Part shown: piece after piece, positions 1 to 5,758 of the stretch
Layout: every line of letters starts with the position of its first letter
Numbering within the stretch: position 1 is the stretch's first letter
Assembly: GCA_045132235.1 (NCBI GenBank)
Contig: JBGURX010000059.1
Location: 1 to 16,093, forward strand
DNA from: UBA1756 sp045132235
Lineage (GTDB): Bacteria; Bacteroidota; Bacteroidia; Bacteroidales; WCHB1-69
Reading direction: 5' to 3'
Length of the DNA stretch: 16,093 nt
The notes under the pieces: model-generated
Database searches by the model: none
Told to the model about the DNA's origin: nothing
What the model saw: only the letters and a program-made list of their open reading frames with translations
Translations under genes and position numbers: made by a program

Positions 1-246
1 TGGCAGGCAGGTGTCATCCTGCTGCCCATCCGCTCGGTGGGTGTCATGGGCGATGAACGCACCTACGAGAACGCCGTCGCCCTGCGCGCCGTCACCTCCA
101 CCGACGGCATGACGGCCGACTGGGCCGACCTGCCCAACGACTTCCTCCGCGCCGTCTCCAACGAAATCATCAACAAGGTGCGCGGCATCAACCGCGTAGT
201 CTATGACATCAGCTCCAAGCCCCCGGCGACGATTGAGTGGGAGTAG
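1..246 (+). CDS. guaA: GMP synthase (glutamine-hydrolysing), C-terminal 81 residues
   Basis: This is the 3' end of a gene that begins upstream of the window. The enzyme aminates XMP to GMP in the cytoplasm, using glutamine and ATP, in the last step of de novo GMP synthesis. The visible part is the end of the C-terminal dimerisation domain. It carries the family run GVMGDERTYE, then AVTSTDGMTADWA, and the nearly invariant ending VVYDISSKPPATIEWE before a TAG stop. The frame is open from base 1. Full-length family members are about 510-525 residues, so roughly 430 residues lie outside the window. No clear terminator follows; the downstream gap is filled with short tandem repeats. Identification is confident because this C-terminus is very distinctive. 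Confidence 0.96.
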   Translation, partial: WQAGVILLPIRSVGVMGDERTYENAVALRAVTSTDGMTADWADLPNDFLRAVSNEIINKVRGINRVVYDISSKPPATIEWE

Positions 247-273
247 TTGAGAGTTGAAAGTTGAGAATGGAGA
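246..273. repeat. degenerate tandem repeat, 7-bp unit
   Basis: Four consecutive 7-bp units are visible: gttgaga, gttgaaa, gttgaga, atggaga. The array begins on the last base of the guaA stop codon. No function can be assigned. Confidence 0.6.
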
Positions 274-278
274 GTGGG

Positions 279-326
279 GTTAAGGAGTTAAGGAGTTAAG
301 AAACTAAGAAACCAAGAAACCAAGTA
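279..326. repeat. degenerate tandem repeat, 8-bp unit, six copies
   Basis: Six successive 8-bp units read gttaagga, gttaagga, gttaagaa, actaagaa, accaagaa, accaagta. The sequence drifts stepwise from one unit to the next, which suggests slippage or unit duplication followed by mutation. It lies five bases after the 7-bp array, in the gap between the converging guaA and AGCS genes. Confidence 0.7.
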
Positions 327-380
327 GGAAGAGGTATTACCTGCTGGTTGCGCAGGGGATGATTTTCCTTCCACATTGTG

Positions 381-416
381 ATTGCAGGGCTGGCATACAT
401 TGCAGGGCTGTCATAC
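381..416. repeat. tandem duplication of an 18-bp unit
   Basis: The 18-bp unit at 381-398 is repeated immediately at 399-416 with one mismatch (attgcagggctg followed by g or t, then catac). It sits 18 bp beyond the AGCS stop codon. It is too short to call a CRISPR and no inverted repeat or terminator structure is evident. Confidence 0.75.
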
Positions 417-434
417 TATGGCAGCTTCACGGTT

Positions 435-1925
435 TTATGATTTTTTCTCCTCCTCCAGCTTCTGCTCCCAGAAATCGGCATTCTTGATGCCCAATTGCTG
501 CGGATTGAACACCGGCTCCTTGCCCGCCTTCTTCTGCTTCTCGTAGTCGCGCAACGCCTTGATGGCCTTCGGGAACAGCAGCAAAATGGCGATGATGTTG
601 ATCCACGCCATGGCACCCACGCCAATATCCCCCATATCCCATGCCGCCTTCGCCTCTTTGAGCGATCCATAGAACACCGCCGCAATGATGGCAATCCGTA
701 AAATCCAAACCGCCACATGCTCCTTCTTCCCTCTCCCAAAAAGATAAACGATGCCCGTCTCGGCATAATAGTAATAGGCCATGATGGTGGTGAAGGCGAA
801 AAACGCCAACGCAACCGCCACCAAGATGTTGCCCGCCGAACTGCCCAGCAGCGTGCCGATGGCCGTGGACGTGTATGACACATCCGGCGCGCCCAGCATG
901 TACGGCGACGTATAAAGCATCTCGCCCGTGGAGGCATCCACAACATTGTAAGTCTTTGTGGCCAGTATCATCACAGCAGTGGCGGTACACACCAGCAGCG
1001 TGTCCACATACACCGAAAAGGCCTGCACCAGTCCCTGCTTCACAGGATGCGACACCTTGGCAGCACCCGCCACGATGGGTCCCGTGCCCTGTCCCGCCTC
1101 GTTGGAGTAGATGCCGCGCTTCACACCCCATGCAATGGTAGCACCCAATATGCCACCGAACACCTCATGTACGCCAAAGGCACTCTTGAACATGTCGGCG
1201 AAAACGCCCGGCACCGCCGGCGCATTGCACGCCAGCACCACCAACGCGAGAATCACGTACAGAACCGCCATGAAGGGCGCCACAATCTCGGCCACCCGCG
1301 CAATGCGCTTCACACCCCCGATAATCACCAACGCCAACACCGAAGCCGTGACGGCTCCGATGATCCACGGGCGCACCCCCAGCGAATTGGCGAACGCAAT
1401 AGCAATGCCGTTGCTCTGCACCGGCGGCATGAACAACCCGCAGGCCACCACCGAACAGACCGCAAAAAGCACCGCCAGCCACCGCCATCGCAAGCCCTTT
1501 TCTATGTAATATGAAGGACCGCCGCGGAACTGCCCGTTGTGTTCCTCCTTGTAAATCTGCGCCAAGGTGGCCTCCACAAAAGCGGAGCCGGCACCGAGGA
1601 AAGCGATAATCCACATCCACACAATCGCGCCAGGACCGCCGTAGCCGATGGCCGTGGCCACCCCCACAATGTTGCCCGTGCCCACACGTCCCGACAGCGC
1701 CATGGCAAACGCCTGAAAAGAGGAGATGCCCGTCTTCTGCTTCTTGTCGGTGGAAAAAAGCAGCCGCACCATCTCCCCGAAACGACGCACCTGCACGAAC
1801 CGCGTCACCAGCGAAAAGAAAAGCCCCGCACCGAGACAAAGAAACACCAAGGCAGGACTCCACACCCAACCGGAAATCGTGGATACTATTTCTTCTATAC
1901 TGATTTTGAGAATAGGAAAAACCAT
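435..1925 (-). CDS. sodium:alanine/glycine-type symporter (AGCS family)
   Basis: This is a polytopic inner-membrane transporter of 496 residues that would import a small neutral amino acid with sodium (or possibly protons). The family signatures are clear: GRVGTGNIVGVATAIGYGGPG at about residues 79-99 and WGVKRGIYSNEAGQGTGP at about 266-283. Many hydrophobic segments are spread over the rest, and the tail is short and charged. The open frame runs back to 1985, but I chose the ATG at 1925 because a TATCTTTG promoter element lies between the two starts and the product then begins MVFPILKI, just before the first membrane segment. The acyl-CoA synthetase is 86 bp upstream on the same strand, so some readthrough is possible. 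The substrate is not defined by sequence alone; alanine or glycine is the usual one. Confidence 0.92.
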   Translation of the reverse strand: MVFPILKISIEEIVSTISGWVWSPALVFLCLGAGLFFSLVTRFVQVRRFGEMVRLLFSTDKKQKTGISSFQAFAMALSGRVGTGNIVGVATAIGYGGPGAIVWMWIIAFLGAGSAFVEATLAQIYKEEHNGQFRGGPSYYIEKGLRWRWLAVLFAVCSVVACGLFMPPVQSNGIAIAFANSLGVRPWIIGAVTASVLALVIIGGVKRIARVAEIVAPFMAVLYVILALVVLACNAPAVPGVFADMFKSAFGVHEVFGGILGATIAWGVKRGIYSNEAGQGTGPIVAGAAKVSHPVKQGLVQAFSVYVDTLLVCTATAVMILATKTYNVVDASTGEMLYTSPYMLGAPDVSYTSTAIGTLLGSSAGNILVAVALAFFAFTTIMAYYYYAETGIVYLFGRGKKEHVAVWILRIAIIAAVFYGSLKEAKAAWDMGDIGVGAMAWINIIAILLLFPKAIKALRDYEKQKKAGKEPVFNPQQLGIKNADFWEQKLEEEKKS

Positions 1926-1942
1926 AAAAAGATTTTGAGGCG

Positions 1943-1950
1943 CAAAGATA
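1943..1950 (-). promoter_or_regulatory. Bacteroidota-type -7 element (TATCTTTG) for the AGCS gene
   Basis: On the minus strand this octamer matches the known Bacteroides -7 consensus TAnnTTTG. It ends 17 bp before the ATG at 1925, so the predicted leader is only about 10-15 nt. No convincing -33 TTG is found at the usual distance. The position of the element is what argues against a start at 1985. Confidence 0.5.
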
Positions 1951-1977
1951 CACAAAATTTCAATCTGCATACCCATG

Positions 1978-1989
1978 CGTCCCAAAATT
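1978..1989 (-). promoter_or_regulatory. 12-bp motif shared with the LytTR-gene upstream repeats
   Basis: On the minus strand these bases read aattttgggacg. This is identical to the core of the direct repeat at 3913-3924 in front of the LytTR regulator. Its GGG lies 33 bp upstream of the TA of the AGCS -7 element; the nearest copy before the LytTR gene is 43 bp away, one helical turn more. A single copy could be chance. A role as regulator half-site is inference. Confidence 0.3.
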
Positions 1990-1998
1990 CAGGCGGAA

Positions 1999-2013
1999 AG
2001 CCGGAAATCGGCT
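1999..2013 (-). other. short hairpin at the acyl-CoA synthetase stop codon
   Basis: A perfect 5-bp inverted repeat (agccg / cggct) with a 5-nt loop overlaps the TAG stop of the acyl-CoA synthetase. On the minus strand it is not followed by a clean U-tract (the next bases are ttccgcctgaatttt), so it is at best a weak terminator or attenuating structure between the two genes. Confidence 0.25.
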
Positions 2014-3781
2014 ATTGGAAAAGGGTCTCAATGAGATCCTTGTAGTGTGCATGCACCAGATGGCGCTTCACCTTCAGGGTCGGGGTGATGAGGCCGTTCT
2101 TCATGGTCCACGCATCGGGAACCACCTCGAATTTCTTCACCTTCTCGGTCTCGCCGAAGAAAGCGTTGTACTCATCCACCACGCGGGCGAAACGTTTCAG
2201 CACCACCTCGTTCTTCACAATCTGCTCGGGACTGGTGAACTCGACCTCGTGGCGCTGGCACCAGCTCTTGAGGAACTCGAAGTCGGGAGAGATGATGGCC
2301 GCGGCGAACTTGCGGTTCTCACCCACCACCACCATGTTCTCAATGAACGGCGACTCGCAGAACTTCTCCTCGATCATCTGCGGGTTGACATATTTGCCAA
2401 AGGAGGTCTTGAACAAGCTCTTCAAACGCCCCGTGATGACCAGCTGGTTGTGCTCGGTCCAGCGGCCGAGGTCGCCGGTGTGGAACCAGCCGTCGGCGTC
2501 GATCACCTCGCGGGTGCGCTCCTCGTCCTTATAGTAGCCCATCATCACGTTGTGGCCGCGGCAAAGCACCTCGCCGTTTTCGGCCACCTTCACCTCCACG
2601 CCGGGCAGCGGGAAACCCACCGTACCGGCCTCGCGGGCATAGGGCAAACGGCTGCTCACCGCAATTACCGGAGAGGTCTCGGTGGCACCATAACCCTCGA
2701 ACACCGGCATGCCGATGGCGGAGAAGAACGATGCCAGACGAGGCTGGATGCTGGCAGCACCCGACACGATGATGTCGAAATTGCCGCCGATACCTTTGCG
2801 GATCTTGGAATAGATGAGCTTGTCGGCGATTTTCAGACGGAAGTTGTACCACCACGTGCGCTCGGAATCCTGAATGCGGTACTGCTCGGCCAGACGGAAC
2901 GCCCAACGGAAGATCGCCTTCGGGATGGGCTTCATGTTCTTGCTGGAACTCCAGATCTTGTCGGAGAACTTCTCCAGCACGCGCGGCACAGCCGACATCA
3001 TGGTGGGGTTCACCTCCTTGATATTTTCTGCAATCGTTCCTAAATTCTGTGCATAATAAACCGACATTCCCAGATATTGGTACAGGAACACCAGCATACG
3101 CTCGTAGGCGTGGCACAGCGGCAGGAAGCTGAACGCGCGTTTCGACCACGGAGCGGGCGTCTGGCGAAGGTTCAGCAGCTGGTTCACGATGTTGGCGTGC
3201 GACAGCATCACACCTTTCGGTGCACCCGTGGTGCCCGATGTGTACATGATGGTGGAGCAGTCTTCCGGCTTCACCGCGTCGCGGCGGCGCTGCAGCTCTT
3301 CGGGCTGCTGGTTGTCGGCACCCAGCTGGATGAGCTGGTCGAGGTAGGGGAACTCCTGACGGTCGATAAACGTATAGATGCGCTCCAGTTCTGGACAGTC
3401 GGAACGGATGGCCTTGATCTTGTTCATCACCTCGGCACCCTCCAGAATCACAATGCGCATCCCCGAATGGGAGATGATGTGACGATAGTCGGATTCGCTG
3501 ATGGTGGGATAGATGGGCACCGTCATGGCACCGATCTGCATGATGGCCATGTCAATCATGTTCCACTCCGGACGGTTGGTGGAGATCAGTCCCACACGGT
3601 CACCGGGCTGGATGCCCAGATTCATGAGCCCGTAACTGATATTGTCGGTAATCTCTTTGTACTCTTTCGGTGAAAAGGTCTTCCATGCGCCGTCTCTCTT
3701 GGCGGCCAACGCAACTTTCTGCTCCGGCCACTTTTCCTCGTAGCGGGTCAAAATGTCGAAAAGTCTTGAAATTTCTTCCAT
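2012..3781 (-). CDS. long-chain fatty acid--CoA ligase (AMP-dependent synthetase)
   Basis: The 589-residue product is an adenylate-forming enzyme that would activate a carboxylic acid, probably a long-chain fatty acid, to its acyl-CoA through an acyl-AMP. Visible motifs in order are the AMP-binding P-loop YTSGTTGAPKG (about residues 180-190), the GYGATETSP motif, the WFHTGDLGRW hinge-region motif, and GRLKSLFKTSFGKYVNP with the C-terminal lysine region. Length and motif order fit the bacterial FadD15/long-chain family, which is normally cytoplasmic or membrane-associated. The frame extends back to 3913, but those 44 extra residues are basic and low-complexity and run through the intergenic repeats. 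The ATG at 3781 gives the expected beginning MEEISRLFDIL. It is divergent from the LytTR gene. Chain-length specificity cannot be read from sequence. Confidence 0.9.
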   Translation of the reverse strand: MEEISRLFDILTRYEEKWPEQKVALAAKRDGAWKTFSPKEYKEITDNISYGLMNLGIQPGDRVGLISTNRPEWNMIDMAIMQIGAMTVPIYPTISESDYRHIISHSGMRIVILEGAEVMNKIKAIRSDCPELERIYTFIDRQEFPYLDQLIQLGADNQQPEELQRRRDAVKPEDCSTIMYTSGTTGAPKGVMLSHANIVNQLLNLRQTPAPWSKRAFSFLPLCHAYERMLVFLYQYLGMSVYYAQNLGTIAENIKEVNPTMMSAVPRVLEKFSDKIWSSSKNMKPIPKAIFRWAFRLAEQYRIQDSERTWWYNFRLKIADKLIYSKIRKGIGGNFDIIVSGAASIQPRLASFFSAIGMPVFEGYGATETSPVIAVSSRLPYAREAGTVGFPLPGVEVKVAENGEVLCRGHNVMMGYYKDEERTREVIDADGWFHTGDLGRWTEHNQLVITGRLKSLFKTSFGKYVNPQMIEEKFCESPFIENMVVVGENRKFAAAIISPDFEFLKSWCQRHEVEFTSPEQIVKNEVVLKRFARVVDEYNAFFGETEKVKKFEVVPDAWTMKNGLITPTLKVKRHLVHAHYKDLIETLFQ

Positions 3782-3821
3782 AAATTGATATTTAGTTAAT
3801 GGTTCTTTCAAAAATCGGCGG

Positions 3822-3829
3822 CAAAAGAA
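3822..3829 (-). promoter_or_regulatory. possible -7 element for the acyl-CoA synthetase
   Basis: On the minus strand the octamer TTCTTTTG differs from TAnnTTTG at one fixed position and is followed by CC, as in the other promoters here. It would give a leader of about 35 nt. The call rests on position and one-mismatch similarity only. Confidence 0.3.
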
Positions 3830-3878
3830 CGATTTTTTTTCATTTTTTTGAATTTTTAGTGACATCAACCCCCGCTTA

Positions 3879-3932
3879 GGGACGAAATTTTGCATTTTGG
3901 GACGAATTTTCAAATTTTGGGACGAATTTTCA
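3879..3932. promoter_or_regulatory. three direct repeats, 20-bp period: candidate LytTR-protein operator
   Basis: The core gggacgaa occurs at 3879, 3899 and 3919, exactly 20 bp apart. The second and third copies share a perfect 18-bp repeat (3895-3912 and 3915-3932); the first copy matches over its core. Spacing of about two helical turns is what known LytTR-domain proteins (AgrA, ComE type) use for paired direct-repeat sites. The block ends 29 bp upstream of the -7 element of the LytTR gene and about 50 bp upstream of the divergent synthetase promoter. It could control either or both genes. Binding by the adjacent regulator is inference. Confidence 0.5.
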
Positions 3933-3961
3933 CATAATTTTACTCATTCAAAAAAAAGTAG

Positions 3962-3969
3962 TATTTTTG
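3962..3969 (+). promoter_or_regulatory. -7 promoter element (TATTTTTG) of the LytTR gene
   Basis: The octamer matches TAnnTTTG exactly and is preceded by an A-tract and gtag. The same 20-bp stretch (3951-3970) recurs before rnfB (8470-8489). The predicted start of transcription is roughly 3975, which leaves a very short leader before the ATG at 3991. No good -33 TTG is present. Confidence 0.6.
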
Positions 3970-3990
3970 CAGCCTCAAAAATGGCATGAG

Positions 3991-4869
3991 ATGAACAGGG
4001 AACTTCCCTCCTATTTACTGAAAATATCAACGAACGTCAAAATTCTTGCATTTGTCGCGCTCTTCTCCATCGTTTTCGTGTGCGTCTATAACCCCATTGC
4101 CATCTTCCAGTTCATCCCTCAGGACATCTCCCAGCCGAAAGAATTCCTCTATTCTTCCATCATCATCATCGCGGCCACGCTGCTCCTGCTGGTCAGCCGC
4201 TGTCTGATGTGCCTGATGTTTCGCAAAAAAGGCTTCACCCTCTTTTCATATATAATATGGTTAGTGGCAGAAGTGGTTTTCCTTGCGCTTTCCTACTCGG
4301 CATTCGCCATTTTTGTCGCCAAGGACAGCCGTTCGTTCTATGAAATCCTACGCGGATCCTTCATCTTCATCCCCTCCATGCTCATCCTGCCATACGCTTT
4401 CTCCTATCTCTATTTCGCATTAAAAATCAAAAACATCAAAATCAACGATTTACTCTCCTCAATGAAAAAAGAATCCACCTTCTCCATTGAGGAACCGCTC
4501 TCCTTCTATGCCAACGACACCACCATCAACCTGCGCGATGCCAAAGACGAACTCAAGCTCTCCATCCGGCAGGAAAACCTGCTTTATGCAGAAGCGGCCT
4601 CCAATTACACCATTGTTTATTATTTAAAGAATGACAAAATAGAACGTCTTTTGCTGCGCAGCACCTTCAAAAAAGTGGAGGAGCAGTTGACCCCGCACGG
4701 GTTCGCCCGCTGCCATCGCGGCTACATCGTCAACCTCCGGAAAGTGCAGCTGGTACGGAAGGAAAGCGACGGATTTTTCCTCGACATGGAGCATAATGTC
4801 AACGGCATTCCCATCTCGCAAACCTACGCGGGAGACATGATTATGCGCTTCACTTCAGGGGAAAATTAG
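3991..4869 (+). CDS. membrane-anchored LytTR-domain transcription regulator
   Basis: The 292-residue product has two parts. The N-terminal half holds four hydrophobic segments (about residues 18-42, 52-77, 84-110 and 120-145). The C-terminal part, about residues 190-290, is a LytTR DNA-binding domain with LLYAEAASNYTIVYY, LLRSTFKKVEEQL and the hallmark ARCHRGYIVNLRKV. No response-regulator receiver domain or histidine kinase is present, so the signal is probably sensed by, or passed through, the membrane part. A TTG at 3967 is also in frame but falls inside the promoter element, so the ATG at 3991 is preferred. Direct repeats of LytTR-like spacing lie just upstream, which suggests autoregulation. 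It is divergent from the acyl-CoA synthetase and is followed by kamE after 94 bp. The signal and targets are unknown. Confidence 0.85.
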   Translation: MNRELPSYLLKISTNVKILAFVALFSIVFVCVYNPIAIFQFIPQDISQPKEFLYSSIIIIAATLLLLVSRCLMCLMFRKKGFTLFSYIIWLVAEVVFLALSYSAFAIFVAKDSRSFYEILRGSFIFIPSMLILPYAFSYLYFALKIKNIKINDLLSSMKKESTFSIEEPLSFYANDTTINLRDAKDELKLSIRQENLLYAEAASNYTIVYYLKNDKIERLLLRSTFKKVEEQLTPHGFARCHRGYIVNLRKVQLVRKESDGFFLDMEHNVNGIPISQTYAGDMIMRFTSGEN

Positions 4870-4882
4870 AAAAATCACAGCA

Positions 4883-4898
4883 AGATACAATTGTATCT
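4883..4898. promoter_or_regulatory. perfect 16-bp palindrome upstream of kamE
   Basis: The sequence agatacaa/ttgtatct is a perfect inverted repeat. Its centre is about 18 bp before the kamE -7 element, so it covers the -33 region where a dimeric repressor could block RNA polymerase. Alternatively it forms a 6-bp stem with an AATT loop, followed by ctatttttt, and serves as a weak terminator of the LytTR gene ending at 4869. The sequence fits both readings. Confidence 0.5.
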
Positions 4899-4908
4899 CT
4901 ATTTTTTG

Positions 4909-4916
4909 TAATTTTG
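4909..4916 (+). promoter_or_regulatory. -7 promoter element (TAATTTTG) of kamE
   Basis: The octamer is an exact match to TAnnTTTG, followed by cagg. It predicts a leader of about 40 nt, A/T-rich, with no Shine-Dalgarno site before the ATG at 4964. This indicates that kamE is transcribed independently of the LytTR gene. Confidence 0.55.
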
Positions 4917-4963
4917 CAGGCTAATTTTTAAAGTCATTATTTCATAATAAAATACGAAAGAAA

Positions 4964-5755
4964 ATGAGCGGTGGTCTTTATTCGATGGATCAAAAGGACT
5001 TTGATCAGACTTTAGACTTAACGAAAGTAAAGCCTTACGGTGACACCATGAACGACGGCAAAGTGCAGGTGAGTTTCACGCTGCCCGTGCCCTGCGGCGA
5101 CGAAGCCGTGGAGGCTGCCAAGCAGATGATGAAAAAGATGGGCTTCGAGAACCCGCTGGTGGTGTTCCACAAGGAGTTGGCCGAAGGATTCACCTTCTTC
5201 AACTGCTACGGTTCCACCATCCATACGGTGGACTACACCGCCATCCATGTGCCGAAAGTGGAATCCACGGTCATGGACATGCACGAGACCGACGAGTTCA
5301 TCCGCGAGCATATCGGCCGCAAGATCATCGCCATCGGCGCCAGCACCGGCACCGACGCCCATACCGTCGGCATCGACGCCATCATGAACATGAAAGGCTA
5401 CGCAGGCCATTATGGCATAGAGCGTTACGATATGTTTGAAGCCCTCAACATGGGCAGTCAGGTTCCCAATGAGGAGTTCATCGCCAAGGCCATCGAGATG
5501 AAAGCCGACGTGCTGCTGGTGTCGCAGACCGTGACGCAGAAGGACGTGCACATCAAGAACCTCACCGAGCTGGTGGAGATGCTGGAGGCAGAAGGCCTGC
5601 GCGACAAAGTCATCCTCGTGTGCGGCGGCCCGCGTATCTCGCACGAGCTGGCACAGGAGCTCGGCTACGACGCCGGCTTCGGCAGCGGTTCCTACGCCGA
5701 CGATGTGGCCTCCTACGTGGCACAAGAACTGGATCGCCGTCTCAACCATCACTAA
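4964..5755 (+). CDS. kamE: lysine 5,6-aminomutase beta subunit (B12-binding)
   Basis: KamE is the small subunit of the adenosylcobalamin- and PLP-dependent enzyme that moves the terminal amino group of D-lysine or L-beta-lysine to the neighbouring carbon, in lysine fermentation to acetate and butyrate. The protein has 263 residues; characterised KamE has about 262. The B12-binding motif DxHxxG is seen as DAHTVG with His133, the base-off cobalt ligand. Lys144, eleven residues later in NMKGYAGHYG, is the lysine that holds PLP in the clostridial enzyme; both fall at the same residue numbers as there. The N-terminus (MSGGLYSMDQKDFD, then VKPYGDTMNDGKVQ) also matches the family, which supports the ATG at 4964 over the Met eight codons in. 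The large subunit KamD and the other lysine-fermentation genes are not in the window. A glycosyltransferase follows three bases after the stop. Confidence 0.95.
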   Translation: MSGGLYSMDQKDFDQTLDLTKVKPYGDTMNDGKVQVSFTLPVPCGDEAVEAAKQMMKKMGFENPLVVFHKELAEGFTFFNCYGSTIHTVDYTAIHVPKVESTVMDMHETDEFIREHIGRKIIAIGASTGTDAHTVGIDAIMNMKGYAGHYGIERYDMFEALNMGSQVPNEEFIAKAIEMKADVLLVSQTVTQKDVHIKNLTELVEMLEAEGLRDKVILVCGGPRISHELAQELGYDAGFGSGSYADDVASYVAQELDRRLNHH

Positions 5756-5758
5756 GCA

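Noticed and set aside
381..416. CRISPR-like repeat
   Set aside because: Two adjacent copies with no spacer between them, and no cas genes in the window.
1926..1985. 20-residue longer N-terminus for the AGCS symporter
   Set aside because: The extension runs through the TATCTTTG promoter element, and family members begin near MVFPILKI.
2015..3043. 342-residue plus-strand open frame across the acyl-CoA synthetase
   Set aside because: His/Leu-rich antisense product typical of biased codon use; the minus-strand gene explains the region fully.
3782..3913. 44-residue longer N-terminus for the acyl-CoA synthetase
   Set aside because: The extension is basic low-complexity sequence read from A/T-rich intergenic DNA and part of the repeat array.
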